Below, piece by piece: positions 45,027-54,237 of a stretch of DNA of 64,000 nucleotides. The notes beneath the pieces are model-generated. The model had not been told where the DNA came from. It was given only the letters and a program-made list of their open reading frames with translations, and searched no databases. The stretch covers positions 9,044 to 73,043 of the forward strand of contig JARYMM010000009.1 of NCBI GenBank assembly GCA_029907105.1. The letters are read 5' to 3'. The first letter of the stretch is position 1. The number at the start of each line of letters is the position of its first letter. The translations under genes and the position numbers were made by a program. This stretch comes from Anaerolineae bacterium (GTDB lineage: Bacteria > Chloroflexota > Anaerolineae > UBA3071).

Positions 45027-46403
45027 ATGGGAGATTACGACCTGGTCATTGCCAACGGGACGGTGGTCACGGCGGAGGCAGTCTACATCGCCGACGTCGG
45101 CATCGTTGGCGAGGAGATCGCGGCCATCGGGCAGGGGCTGCGCGGGAGACGCACGCTGGACGCCGGCGGCTGTTACGTGCTGCCCGGCGCGGTGGACGTG
45201 CACGTGCACCTGCAGATGCCGGTGAGCGGTGGCCGCTATGTGAGCAGCGATGACTTCGCCAGCGGCACCATCGCCGCCGCCCACGGCGGCACGACGACGG
45301 TCATTGATTTCGTGGAGCCACAGCCGGGGCAGAGCCTGCGGGAGGCGCTGGCCGCCCGTCGCGCCGAAGCCGACGGCAAGGTGGCTGTGGACTACGGCCT
45401 GCACATGACCATCCCCACCTGGCATGCCGACGAACCGCAGGCCCTGGCCGAGATCCCCGCCCTCATCGAGGCAGGCGTGCCCACTTTCAAGCTCTACCTG
45501 GCCTACGCCGGCCTGCGCCTGGACGATGCCCAGCTCTACACAGTGCTGAAAGCCCTGGCCTCCCACGGCGGACTGCCCATCGTGCACTGCGAGAACGGCC
45601 CCCTCTGCGACCGCCTGCGGGCAGAGGCGCTGGCCGAGGGGCACACGGCGCCGCGCCACCACGCCCTGACGCGGCCGCCGCGCCAGGAGGCGGAGGCCGT
45701 GGGCCGGGCGCTGGACATCGCCGCCCTGGCCGCAGCACCGCTCTATGTGGTGCACGTCTCCTGCGCCGAAGCGCTGGAGCGCATCGTCGCCGCCCGACGG
45801 CGCGGCCAACCCGTCTTCGCCGAGACCTGCCCCCAGTACCTGACGCTGACCGCGGAGATGCTGGAACGCACCGGCGGCGAGCGATACATCTGCGCACCGC
45901 CTCTGCGGCGTGAGGCCGATCAGATGGCCTTGTGGGGCGGACTGGCGCGGGGTGAGTTGCAGACCGTGGCCACCGACCATTGCCCCTTCACCCTGGCCGA
46001 GAAAGCCGAAGGGGCCGACTTCACGCAGGTGCCCGGCGGACTGCCCGGCATCGAGGCGCGCTTAAGTCTGCTGCACACGCTGGGCGTGCGCGGCGGCCAC
46101 CTCAGCCTGAGCCGCTGGGTGGAGGTGTGCTGCACCGCCCCGGCCCGGCTGGCGGGCCTCTCGCGCAAGGGGCACATTATCCCCGGCGCCGACGCCGACC
46201 TGGTGATCTTCGACCCCGTCCGCCAGGTCACGCTGAGCGCCGATTCACTACACGAAAGAGCTGGCTGGACACCCTACGAGGGCCTGCGCCTGCACGGCTG
46301 GCCGCGGCTCACCTTGAGCCGCGGGGAGGTGATCGTCGAGGAAGGCCGCTTCACAGGCCAACCAGGCCATGGGCACTTTGTGGCCCGTTTTGACGTGACA
46401 TGA
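45027..46403 (+). CDS. Dihydropyrimidinase/D-hydantoinase
   Basis: A 458-residue amidohydrolase that opens dihydropyrimidine or hydantoin rings. It has DVHVH (H59, H61) for the first metals, the carboxylated Lys in VPTFKLYLAY (K155), IVHCENG and YVVHVSCAEALE histidines, and the catalytic Asp in VATDHCPF. ETCPQYLTLT and APPLRREADQ are typical of the family. Length is normal. It overlaps the next gene by 4 bases (ATGA), coupling it to a membrane regulator. Confidence 0.92.
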   Translation: MGDYDLVIANGTVVTAEAVYIADVGIVGEEIAAIGQGLRGRRTLDAGGCYVLPGAVDVHVHLQMPVSGGRYVSSDDFASGTIAAAHGGTTTVIDFVEPQPGQSLREALAARRAEADGKVAVDYGLHMTIPTWHADEPQALAEIPALIEAGVPTFKLYLAYAGLRLDDAQLYTVLKALASHGGLPIVHCENGPLCDRLRAEALAEGHTAPRHHALTRPPRQEAEAVGRALDIAALAAAPLYVVHVSCAEALERIVAARRRGQPVFAETCPQYLTLTAEMLERTGGERYICAPPLRREADQMALWGGLARGELQTVATDHCPFTLAEKAEGADFTQVPGGLPGIEARLSLLHTLGVRGGHLSLSRWVEVCCTAPARLAGLSRKGHIIPGADADLVIFDPVRQVTLSADSLHERAGWTPYEGLRLHGWPRLTLSRGEVIVEEGRFTGQPGHGHFVARFDVT

Positions 46404-47731
46404 TCGAGGAACGCCAACCGCTGAGCGAGCGGGAGCGAGAGATCCTGCAACTGGTGGTCACCGGCGCCACCAACCTGCAGATCGCCCGCCGCCTGATGAT
46501 CAGCCCCAACACGGTCAAGGTGCACCTGCGCAACATCTACGAGAAGATGGGCGTGCAGTCGCGCACCGAAGCCAGCATGGTGGCCGTGCGCGAGGGTTGG
46601 GTGGCATTGGCAGGAGTGGAAGCGGCGCCGGCAGCTCCCCCTGTCCGCCGTCAATGGCCGGCGATCGCCCTCTGGCAGCGCGTCTACCTGCTGGCCGCGC
46701 TGGCCGTGGTGCTGCTGGCCTTCTTCTATCCGCAGTTCAGCCGCGGCAGAACGGCATCGTCTCCCGCCAGCGACCTCAGCGATCCGCCTCTGTTGGCCGA
46801 CCTGACCGGCCTGGGGGTGGGTGACGAGCAGTGGACTGCCCAGGCCATGATGCCTGCGGCCCGCAGCCGGTTGGCCCTGGTGCCTTACGAAGGGAAACTG
46901 TATGCCATCGCCGGGGCCACGGCCACGGGCGTGAGCGGGATCGTGGAGGTCTACGACCCGGAAAGCAACGGCTGGCTGCCCCGCGCTGCCAAGCCCACGC
47001 CGGTCAGCAATGTGGGCGGCGTCGTGCTCGAAGGCCTGATCTACGTGCCTGGAGGGTATACAGCAGAGGGTGAGGTGACGGACGTGCTGGAGGTGTACGA
47101 CCCGCAAGGCGACACCTGGCACACACGGGCAGCCCTGCCACAGCCGCTGTGCGCCTATGCCATCGCCTCGGCAGAAGGGCGTATGTACCTCTTCGGCGGC
47201 TGGGACGGAGAGCAGTACGTGAGCGCCGTGTACATCTACGACCCGACCACTGACGGCTGGGCGAGCGGCACGCCGCTTTCGTCGGCGCGGGGCTTCGCCG
47301 CTGCCGGCGAGTTGGAGGGGCTCATCTTCGTGGCCGGCGGATACGACGGCCGGCGGGAGCTCGCCTTGTTGGAGGTATACGATCCGGGCCAGGAGGCCCG
47401 GGGGAAGAGGCCATGGGCCACACGGGCGGCCATGGCCGCGCCGCGCGGCGGTCTGGGGATGGCGGTGACCGGCTCGGCCCTGTACGTCATCGGCGGTGGC
47501 TGGGAGCAGGCGGTGGATTTCAACGAGCGCTACGACCCCCATACCGACACCTGGTCCAGCATCCCCACTCCGCTGCCGGACCAGTGGCGTCACCTGGGCG
47601 TGGCTGCCCTGGGCGAACGCATCTTCGCCATCGGCGGCTGGAGCGGCGGGCATCTGGCCGTCAATCAGGAGTACCGAACGCTGCTCTACCGCATCCACCT
47701 GCCTCTGGGCAGTAAAGGCAGCGGCCAGTAG
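46400..47731 (+). CDS. Transmembrane LuxR-type regulator with extracytoplasmic Kelch propeller
   Basis: A 443-residue protein with an unusual order: LuxR/GerE helix-turn-helix at residues 8-65 (LSEREREILQLVVTGATNLQ, SPNTVKVHLRNIYEKMGV), a single transmembrane helix (about 91-110), then about six Kelch repeats (VEVYDPESNGWLPRAAKP, MYLFGGWDGEQYVSAVYIYD, LYVIGGGWEQAVDFNERYDP). No receiver domain is present. This fits a ToxR-like membrane one-component regulator whose propeller faces outward. It overlaps the dihydropyrimidinase gene and probably shares its transcript. The ligand is unknown. Confidence 0.87.
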   Translation: MIEERQPLSEREREILQLVVTGATNLQIARRLMISPNTVKVHLRNIYEKMGVQSRTEASMVAVREGWVALAGVEAAPAAPPVRRQWPAIALWQRVYLLAALAVVLLAFFYPQFSRGRTASSPASDLSDPPLLADLTGLGVGDEQWTAQAMMPAARSRLALVPYEGKLYAIAGATATGVSGIVEVYDPESNGWLPRAAKPTPVSNVGGVVLEGLIYVPGGYTAEGEVTDVLEVYDPQGDTWHTRAALPQPLCAYAIASAEGRMYLFGGWDGEQYVSAVYIYDPTTDGWASGTPLSSARGFAAAGELEGLIFVAGGYDGRRELALLEVYDPGQEARGKRPWATRAAMAAPRGGLGMAVTGSALYVIGGGWEQAVDFNERYDPHTDTWSSIPTPLPDQWRHLGVAALGERIFAIGGWSGGHLAVNQEYRTLLYRIHLPLGSKGSGQ

Positions 47732-47734
47732 ACG

Positions 47735-48634
47735 CTACAGCGCAGGGGCGGCGAGCCTCCTGATTTTCTCCAGCGTATCCCGCCAACTGATGCGCGAAAG
47801 GCCCAGTTTTTGCCGCAACTGCTCTTCGGGCACCCCTCGGCGATAATCGCGCACCGCAGCCGTCCAGCGCAACTGCTCGAAAGAGACGCCGCCGGGGATA
47901 TCGGCCAGCCTGGCCATATCGCCCAGGACGTATTCCAGATTGCGGGCCGTGCATTCGAAGAGCCGCACCTGGGGCTGATACTGCCGGAGATACTGCTGCA
48001 AGGCGGGCAGAAGCTGGGGGCTGAGAGCCAGCCTCCGCTCTTTGTGGGCCATGCGCGGGTTGCGGTAGCGAATGAAGAGCACCGGCGCCCGGGGATTGGA
48101 AAGGTCCAGGTGTTGCAGTTCGATGCCCATACACTCGCTCTTTTTGATGCCCGTTTGCAGCAGCAGGCTGACCAGGAGGTAAGGACGGGCGTCCGGTTGG
48201 GGGGCCCAAAGCAGGTCGCGGGTGACGGAGAGCAGCCGCTCCACCTGGTCATCGTAGAGGATGGCCGGCAAGGGGGTGGGCGTAGGGCGATGCACCAGCG
48301 CCGCCGCCGGGTCGTGGGGCAACACGCCGCTTTCCGCCAGCCAGCCGAAGAAGACCTTGAGCGTGGTCACACGGCGGGCGTAGGATTTGGGGCTGCACGG
48401 CTTGCCACGACGCAGCAGCAGATAGGCCAGGAAGTCGTTGAGATCCCTGGTGGCGATCTCCCCCACAGGCTTGTGGCTGCCCAGGTATCCGGCCAGAATG
48501 TTCAGGTCCCCCAGGAAGGCTTTGATCGTGTTTTCGGCAAAGCCCTGGCGCAACATGTGCTCACGGAAGGGTTCCTGGGCCTCCGCCAGCGAGGATTGAG
48601 CCGTCAGACTCGGAGCAGCGGTTGCGGTTGACAT
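47735..48634 (-). CDS. Tyrosine recombinase-like protein with degenerate active site
   Basis: A 299-residue XerC/D-fold protein. The N-terminal SAM-like domain is normal (FREHMLRQGFAENTIKAFLGDL). In the catalytic domain most of the R-K-H-R-H-Y set is altered: TGIKKSE replaces TGLRxSE (Arg to Lys), SFEQLRWTAAV replaces HxLRHTFAT (both His changed, Arg kept), and the final Tyr position is in RDTLEKI. Only the Lys (KERRLALS) and one Arg remain. Cleavage activity is therefore doubtful, and a DNA-binding role is possible. ATG at 48634 follows GGAGGTG. Overall fold assigned with good confidence. Confidence 0.83.
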   Translation of the reverse strand: MSTATAAPSLTAQSSLAEAQEPFREHMLRQGFAENTIKAFLGDLNILAGYLGSHKPVGEIATRDLNDFLAYLLLRRGKPCSPKSYARRVTTLKVFFGWLAESGVLPHDPAAALVHRPTPTPLPAILYDDQVERLLSVTRDLLWAPQPDARPYLLVSLLLQTGIKKSECMGIELQHLDLSNPRAPVLFIRYRNPRMAHKERRLALSPQLLPALQQYLRQYQPQVRLFECTARNLEYVLGDMARLADIPGGVSFEQLRWTAAVRDYRRGVPEEQLRQKLGLSRISWRDTLEKIRRLAAPAL

Positions 48635-48718
48635 GATTTCACCTCCGACTATGCCCGGCGACCGGATGACTATCCTCTGCTACCTCTCCGGCCCTTTTTC
48701 GCGTAGCCATCGGCGACT

Positions 48719-48747
48719 ATCTTAGCAGAAATGGCAGCAATTGTCAA
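48719..48747 (-). promoter_or_regulatory. Strong promoter of the recombinase-like gene
   Basis: Minus strand TTGACA (48747-48742), 17 bases, TAAGAT (48724-48719); start near 48712, 78 bases before the ATG. Confidence 0.65.
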
Positions 48748-48782
48748 GCGGGGCAGTCCCCATAGCTCCAGGAAACTCCCTC

Positions 48783-48811
48783 TTGACAGCAGACACACTT
48801 TGTGTTATCCT
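48783..48811 (+). promoter_or_regulatory. Promoter of the MBL-fold gene
   Basis: TTGACA (48783-48788), 17 bases, TATCCT (48806-48811). It is divergent from the recombinase promoter, with 35 bases between the two -35 boxes. Confidence 0.65.
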
Positions 48812-48885
48812 GTAGTCCGGAAGCCGGTGCCTTTTGCCTGCTCTCACTCCAACGCCAGCAACATCCTCGAAGGAGCAATGCATTC

Positions 48886-49773
48886 ATGCAACGGGAACGA
48901 ATAGCCGACGACACCTACGTCTTCACCAGCGACCTGTACCTCGAAGTGACCGCCGGCGCCATCCTCACCCCCGAAGGCACGGTCGTCATTGACACCCTCC
49001 CCTTTCCCCAGGAAACCCGCCAGATGCGAGAACTTCTGCTGAAATTGTCTCCTGCCGGCATCCGCTACGTGCTCCTCACGCACTCCCACGGCGATCACAG
49101 CTACGGCAGCTACCTCTTCCCCGAAGCAGAGCTGATCGCCCACCGGCGGTGCTGGGAACTGCTGCAGACGGTGGGCAGGCAAGCCCTGCGCAAAGCGCAG
49201 GCGGAAACGCCCGAACTGGCCGAAGTGGAGATCCGCCTGCCGCCGATGGTCTTCGAGGAGGTACTAACCTTGCGCCTGGGCGGCAAAACGATACAGGCCA
49301 TGTACTCGCCCGGCCACGCCCCCGATCTGTCCATCGTCTACGTAAGGGAGGACCGCATCCTCTTCGGCAGCGACACGGTGATGCCGGTGCCCTACATCGT
49401 GGGCGGCAACATCCCGGCGTTGATCAACTCCCTGCGCATGCTGCGCGAACTGCCCATCGAGGCCATCGTCCAGGGACACGGGCGGGTGCTCCTGCGCGGA
49501 GAAGTGCGAGAAACCCTCGATTCCAGCATCAAGTACCTGCAGAATATCGTGCACATCGCCAGGGAGAAAGCCGAGGCCCGGGCCCCACGGCGGGAATTGC
49601 TGAAGATTGACATCGAAGCGTGCGGCAAATCGCGCATCCCGCTGGACGGCCTGGTACAGCGGTTGCATCAGGCGAACCTGCTGTATCTTTACGACCGCTA
49701 CCGCGCCGAATTGGAGCGGTGCGAATCCTCTTCGGGCAACGCCGACCCCGGCACTCGCCCGCCTGACCAATGA
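48886..49773 (+). CDS. MBL-fold metallo-hydrolase
   Basis: A 295-residue metallo-beta-lactamase-fold enzyme: THSHGDHSYGSYLFP (HxHxDH), YSPGHAPDLSIVYV, LFGSDTVMPVPYIVGG and VQGHGRV. C-terminal 90 residues are helical. The substrate is unknown; it resembles the quinoprotein relay/cyclase branch loosely. ATG at 48886 has AAGGAG 10 bases upstream. A heptamer tract (49770-49840) starts at its stop. Confidence 0.85.
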   Translation: MQRERIADDTYVFTSDLYLEVTAGAILTPEGTVVIDTLPFPQETRQMRELLLKLSPAGIRYVLLTHSHGDHSYGSYLFPEAELIAHRRCWELLQTVGRQALRKAQAETPELAEVEIRLPPMVFEEVLTLRLGGKTIQAMYSPGHAPDLSIVYVREDRILFGSDTVMPVPYIVGGNIPALINSLRMLRELPIEAIVQGHGRVLLRGEVRETLDSSIKYLQNIVHIAREKAEARAPRRELLKIDIEACGKSRIPLDGLVQRLHQANLLYLYDRYRAELERCESSSGNADPGTRPPDQ

Positions 49774-49840
49774 CACATGACGAACGACGAATGACCAACG
49801 ACGAGGACAAGTTACGTCCTTCGTCTTTCGTCTTTCGTCT
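49770..49840. repeat. Heptanucleotide tract (TGACGAA/CGACGAA, then TCTTTCG)
   Basis: Two runs of 7-base units in opposite base composition (TGACACA, TGACGAA, CGACGAA, TGACCAA, then CTTCGTC, TTTCGTC) fill the gap between the convergent MBL and aminotransferase genes. The two runs are partly complementary and could pair. Confidence 0.75.
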
Positions 49841-49863
49841 GATATTCGGCAACACAGCGACCG

Positions 49864-51204
49864 CTACGCTAACCCCATCTCCTCTTCCAGATCGGCCAGC
49901 GTGCGCTCAAAGATGGTCAGGGCCTCGTCCACGAACTCCGGCGGCACGTTGAGCGCCGGTATGAAGCGCACTGTGCTCTCGCCACAGCCCAACAGCAGCA
50001 GCCCATGCTCGAAGGCACGCACGAGCAGCGCTTCGCGTAGTGCCTCCGCCGGTTCCTTGCTCTCCCTGTCCCGCACCAGCTCCACACCGATCATCAGCCC
50101 CTTGCCGCGCACATCGCCCATCGTCGGGTGCAGCGCCTGCATTTCGCGCAGGCGGGCCAGCATGACCTCTCCCTGCGCCGCCGCATTCTCCACGTAGCCG
50201 TTCTGCAGGAGGCGGATGGTGGCCAGAGATGCCGCACAGGCCAGGGGATTGCCGCCGTAGGTGTTGGCGTGCGCGCCGGGCGGCCAGGTCATCAGACGCT
50301 TGCGGCCGACCATGGCCCCCAGCGGCAGGCCAGAAGCGATCCCTTTGGCCAGGCAGATGATGTCCGGCTCCACGCCCCAATGCTCGACGGCAAACATCTT
50401 GCCCGTGCGTCCGAAACCGGTCTGCACCTCGTCAACTACCAGCAGGATGTCGTAACGGTCACACAGCGCCCGCAGGCGGGGCAGCCAGGCCGGCGGGGGC
50501 ACGACGTAGCCGCCCTCTCCCTGGATCGGTTCCACCACGATGGCCGCTACCTCGCTGGCAGGCACAAACTTCGCAAAAAGCTGTCTCTCGATAAACTCCA
50601 GGCAGTAGACATCGCAGTCGGGGTAAGTAAGATGGTAGGGGCAGCGATAACAGTAGCCGTAGGGAACGTGACTCACGCCGGGCAGCAGCGGGGCAAACCG
50701 CTCGCGCTGCACCGGCCTGGAGGCCGTCAGGCTCAGCGAGCCCAGCGAGCGGCCATGGAAAGCACCGATGAAAGCGATGAGGCGAGAGCGGCCCGTGGCA
50801 TAGCGGGCCAGCTTGATGGCCGCCTCTACCGATTCCGTGCCTGAGTTGGTCAGGAAAACCTGCGTCTCCTCGCCGATGGGCACGATCTCGTTGAGCTTTT
50901 GGGCCAACTCGATCTGTGCAGGGTAGGTGAAATCGGCCCCCGCCATGTGCAGGAAGCGGTCGGCCTGATCCTTGATCGCCTGCACCACCTCGGGGTGCGC
51001 ATGGCCGGTGGCCGTGACGGCGATGCCCGAGGTGAAATCCAGGTAACGATGGCCATCCACGTCCCACACTTCGCTGCCGCGCCCGTGATCCATGACGAAG
51101 GGATAGGGGCGAGTGTAGGAAGGGGAAAACGCTGCCGCGTCCCGCTGCAGATAGGCCTGAGCCTTGGGGCCTGGCAGAACGCGGCCGGGATGAGATGACG
51201 TCAT
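49864..51204 (-). CDS. Class III PLP aminotransferase (GABA/acetylornithine type)
   Basis: A 446-residue omega-amino-acid aminotransferase. It has [62 protein letters not shown], the PLP Asp in [13 protein letters not shown] and Lys in [17 protein letters not shown] Cys-rich insertion ([20 protein letters not shown]) is seen in some archaeal and thermophile GABA aminotransferases. Which amine donor it uses is not decided by sequence. ATG at 51204 follows AAGGAGGATACC. Confidence 0.9.
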   Translation of the reverse strand: MTSSHPGRVLPGPKAQAYLQRDAAAFSPSYTRPYPFVMDHGRGSEVWDVDGHRYLDFTSGIAVTATGHAHPEVVQAIKDQADRFLHMAGADFTYPAQIELAQKLNEIVPIGEETQVFLTNSGTESVEAAIKLARYATGRSRLIAFIGAFHGRSLGSLSLTASRPVQRERFAPLLPGVSHVPYGYCYRCPYHLTYPDCDVYCLEFIERQLFAKFVPASEVAAIVVEPIQGEGGYVVPPPAWLPRLRALCDRYDILLVVDEVQTGFGRTGKMFAVEHWGVEPDIICLAKGIASGLPLGAMVGRKRLMTWPPGAHANTYGGNPLACAASLATIRLLQNGYVENAAAQGEVMLARLREMQALHPTMGDVRGKGLMIGVELVRDRESKEPAEALREALLVRAFEHGLLLLGCGESTVRFIPALNVPPEFVDEALTIFERTLADLEEEMGLA

Positions 51205-51238
51205 TGTCAGGTATCCTCCTTAAGAATTACGTCGTCGC

Positions 51239-53608
51239 TTACGGAGCAAGAAGCTCGATGTCCAGACCGGACAGGGCGATTGTACCACCCTCCGCAGCGG
51301 CCTGCAAACGGAGCACGGTATCTCCAGCAGGCACGGCGAAGCGCCCGCTGATGTAGTGACCCGGCTCGTCGCCCACACGGAAACCGCCGATAACGGCGTC
51401 GCCCAGCCAGAGCGTGAGTTCACCCTCACCGGCGGCGCGGGCCTGCAAGCACAGGCGCAGGGCCGTTTCCTGCGGCGCATGGATGAGCAGTGTGCTTTGG
51501 GGGGCGATCGTCCGCCAGGGCTGCCCCTCCCGCACCTCCCTGCTCCCCCACCCCTCTCCCAGGATGAGGAAAGGCCGCCTCACGGCCGGCGGCTGGACGC
51601 GGTAAACAGTCAGCCGCTCATCGGCGTAAAGCGGCGGCTGCGCAGCGAAGATTCCCTGCGCCAACCGCATGGTCAGCTCCCGCTCCTGCCCACCCGCCGG
51701 CATTTTGTAGCCGTCCAACACGACATAGCGCACGTCCAGATACTCAAACACGCTGGGGGCCACCTCGGCCAGGTTGTGGGCGATGACATCAGGCCCCAGG
51801 TGACGGAAACTTTGCAGTACGGGGGCGCGCTGCACCAGCGTGCGCGGGTCATCGCGGGAGATGTAGGCCGAAGTCAGCCGCTTACGATGCACGGTCTGGT
51901 AAAGCAGATAGCCGGGCCGGTCCCAGTTCATGGGCAGGTTGAGGATGGCGAAGTCGCCAGGCTCGGCGGCCAGTGTGCGATACCAGTCCGGCGTGTCGGG
52001 TGGGGACATGGGGTACGGGGCAGGCCAAAATTCGAAAAGAATAAGTGCTGCCGATAGCAAGGCAATGCCCTTTCCAAAACCTGTGGGGAGACGGGGAGAG
52101 GGGGAGACGGGAAGAGGAGGTAAATGGGATTCCTTAAACCCCATGGCCCTTGCCAAACCGCGGGCGGCCAGCATGGCCAGGCTGAGCATGACCATGACGT
52201 CGAAACGGCTGACGGAGCGGGAGATGTTGAGGAAGGGGACCAGGCGGTGCAGCAGCGCGTAGGGCAGCGGGATCTCGCCGCCGCCCGGCAAGAGCGCCGT
52301 GTGGCCGCCGATGTGGAGGACGGGGCCGAGGGAGAGCAGGAAGAAGGCCAGCAGGCTGTACAGCCAGAGTGATGTGTGAAGTGTGATACGTGATACGTGA
52401 TGCGTGATGCGTGATACGTGATGCGTGGTGCGTGGTGCGTGGTGCGTGGTGCGCGCCGGCAGGAGGGCGATCAGGGCCAGGAGCAGGGGCAGGAAGCCGG
52501 CGAAGACGGTGCGTTCCGAGGTCGTGCTGGTGAAGCGGGCGGCCCAGGCTTTGGCCTGCCGGCCCCAGAGCGGATGGAACTCCTGCGGCGTGACGAAGGC
52601 CAGCAGGTCGGCAGAGAGGTCGCGGGCCTGAGCGGGATCGGGCACCATGAAGCGGAACCGCCGCGCCTCGCCCAGCATGGGCCCCAACAACGGCGATAGC
52701 ACCAGCCCGAAGGTCAGGCCGATGGCCGCCACGGTGAGGACGGCACGCCCGGTCAGGCAGCGACGGCAGGCCAGCACCACCAGCAGCAGGGCGGTGAAGA
52801 GCAGGCAGTAGAAGACGTAGTACCAGTCGCAGAGCGCCACCAGGATGAGGAAGAAGGCGGCCAGCCAAGCGTCACGACGGGGAACGAGGGACGAGGGACG
52901 AGGCAACGAGGGATGAGGCAACGAGGGATGAGGCAACGAGGGACGAGGCAACGAGGGATGAGGCAACGAGGATGAAGGAGGTGAAGTGAGCGCTTTGAGA
53001 AGGTACAGGATGTAGAAGGGAATCCATTGCAAGGAGATGACCTGCATGTGGCCCAGGAGGTGGGCGAAGTGGAAGGGGGCGAAGGTGTATATGAGGCCGG
53101 CGACGAAGGCGAGAAGGCGGAGGTTGGAAGTTGGAGGTTGGAGGTTGGAAATTGGAGGTTGGAGGTTGGAAGTTGGAGGTTGGAGGTTGGAGGTTGGGTT
53201 TTGTGCTCGTTGGGCCAATACATGCAGCGCCAGCAGGTAGGCGCCGTAGCCGCCAAGGGCGAAAGAGAAGAGCACCACTGTGTTGTAGGCGGGCAGCAGG
53301 CCCCAGGCCAGTTGCACAGGCAGTGTCAGCAGGCCGTTGAAGGGATTGAGGGTGTGGAAATAGAGGCTGACGCCGGTGGGATGGTAGAGCAGGTCGGTGG
53401 TGAAGGGCGAGCGGTGCTCCTCCAGCAGTGCTACCCTCATCCACCACAGGTTCCAGGCGTTCTGCCAGCCGTCGAAGCCGTCGCCGGGGATGGCCGTGGC
53501 GAACTGGATGACCAGGGGATAAGTCAGCAGGAGGGTCAGCAGCAGGTAGGCAGCCAGCGGACAGATGTCAGGCCACCGTCTGCTCCTACGGATTGTCAGC
53601 GAGGTCAC
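51239..53608 (-). CDS. Large polytopic membrane protein (GT-C-like) with three repeat-derived inserts
   Basis: A 789-residue membrane protein with about ten hydrophobic segments and a soluble C-terminal part (from about residue 500) ending in a beta-sandwich (GELTLWLGDAVIGGF, ISGRFAVPAGDTVLRL). The N-terminal pattern (PGDGFDGWQNAWNLWWMR, DLLYHPTGVSLYFHT) is shared by uncharacterised GT-C-like proteins of Chloroflexota. Three low-complexity inserts lie in loops: PTSNLQPPTSNLQPP (DNA 53118-53206), SLPHPSLPRPSLPHP (52880-52975) and TTHHAPRTTHHVSR (52375-52458). Each derives from a different tandem repeat. GTG at 53608 overlaps the upstream cyclodeaminase gene by 23 bases. Confidence 0.75.
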   Translation of the reverse strand: MTSLTIRRSRRWPDICPLAAYLLLTLLLTYPLVIQFATAIPGDGFDGWQNAWNLWWMRVALLEEHRSPFTTDLLYHPTGVSLYFHTLNPFNGLLTLPVQLAWGLLPAYNTVVLFSFALGGYGAYLLALHVLAQRAQNPTSNLQPPTSNLQPPISNLQPPTSNLRLLAFVAGLIYTFAPFHFAHLLGHMQVISLQWIPFYILYLLKALTSPPSSSLPHPSLPRPSLPHPSLPHPSLPRPSSLVPRRDAWLAAFFLILVALCDWYYVFYCLLFTALLLVVLACRRCLTGRAVLTVAAIGLTFGLVLSPLLGPMLGEARRFRFMVPDPAQARDLSADLLAFVTPQEFHPLWGRQAKAWAARFTSTTSERTVFAGFLPLLLALIALLPARTTHHAPRTTHHVSRITHHVSRITLHTSLWLYSLLAFFLLSLGPVLHIGGHTALLPGGGEIPLPYALLHRLVPFLNISRSVSRFDVMVMLSLAMLAARGLARAMGFKESHLPPLPVSPSPRLPTGFGKGIALLSAALILFEFWPAPYPMSPPDTPDWYRTLAAEPGDFAILNLPMNWDRPGYLLYQTVHRKRLTSAYISRDDPRTLVQRAPVLQSFRHLGPDVIAHNLAEVAPSVFEYLDVRYVVLDGYKMPAGGQERELTMRLAQGIFAAQPPLYADERLTVYRVQPPAVRRPFLILGEGWGSREVREGQPWRTIAPQSTLLIHAPQETALRLCLQARAAGEGELTLWLGDAVIGGFRVGDEPGHYISGRFAVPAGDTVLRLQAAAEGGTIALSGLDIELLAP
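52375..52458. repeat. Heptanucleotide tract (GTGATAC/GTGATGC/GTGGTGC)
   Basis: About eleven 7-base units, in frame inside the membrane-protein gene. A shorter GGGGAGAC-type tract lies at 52083-52112 in the same gene. Confidence 0.9.
52880..52975. repeat. 15-bp tandem tract (GAGGCAACGAGGGAT)
   Basis: Six units made of alternating 7- and 8-base halves (GGATGAG, GCAACGAG). The 15-bp period encodes the 5-residue repeat SLPHP/SLPRP on the minus strand. Confidence 0.9.
53118..53206. repeat. Heptanucleotide tract (GGAGGTT/GGAAGTT)
   Basis: About twelve 7-base units. Minus-strand translation gives the heptapeptide PTSNLQP repeated four times. Confidence 0.92.
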
Positions 53609-54206
53609 GACTCAGCAGCCTTTCCACTTCGCTCCGCACCTGGTCAGCGAAGGCGGTATCCTTGAGGCCGGGCAGGTTGGTCTGCACGTTGAGGATGGCG
53701 CCGCGCAGGGCCGCCTCCGCCAGCAGAATGGCCACGCGGCCATCGCTGGCAGCGCTGGGATTGCCTGTCCTGGCCACGAAGCGGGCCAGGCCCAGCACCT
53801 CGGCGCAATCACGGGCCACGCCTAAGGGTACCAGAGTAGCCTCTTGCAGCGCAGCCTGGATGGCGGCAGCGCGGGCTTCCTGCTCGGCCTGGCTGCCGCG
53901 GGGCAGCCGGCAGGCGGCGACCACGGCGGCATAGGCCCGAGCATCGTCGTCCACGGCCTGGGTGAGCCGCCCACGCAGCCGCTCGGCCTGTTGCAGCGCC
54001 TCCTGCATTTCCGTCTGGACGGCAGCGAACCTCTCCCGGCCCAGCGTCAACCGGCAGACCATGCTCACCAGGGCGGCAGCCAGGGCGCCGGCCAGTGCCG
54101 CGGCGCTGCCCCCGCCAGGGGCAGGCTCGCCGGAGGCCAGTTGCTCCAGGAATGTCGCCAGCGGCCGCTGGGCGGAAGAGGGGGCGGAAGGAACAGAGCA
54201 GTCCAT
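53586..54206 (-). CDS. Cyclodeaminase/cyclohydrolase-family protein
   Basis: A 206-residue all-helical protein of the FTCD C-terminal/FchA family, which acts on formimino- or methenyl-tetrahydrofolate. Signature: LEQLASGEPAPGGGSAAALAG, VSMVCRLTLG, DDDARAYAAVVAACRLPR and a C-terminal NVQTNLPGLKD. Stand-alone forms serve as methenyl-THF cyclohydrolase or formimino-THF cyclodeaminase. ATG at 54206 has AGGAG 9 bases upstream. It overlaps the start of the membrane protein gene downstream. No other folate genes are adjacent. Confidence 0.88.
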   Translation of the reverse strand: MDCSVPSAPSSAQRPLATFLEQLASGEPAPGGGSAAALAGALAAALVSMVCRLTLGRERFAAVQTEMQEALQQAERLRGRLTQAVDDDARAYAAVVAACRLPRGSQAEQEARAAAIQAALQEATLVPLGVARDCAEVLGLARFVARTGNPSAASDGRVAILLAEAALRGAILNVQTNLPGLKDTAFADQVRSEVERLLSRDLADNP

Positions 54207-54237
54207 GTTCACGTGCTCCTATTCGGCATGCGAAGGA

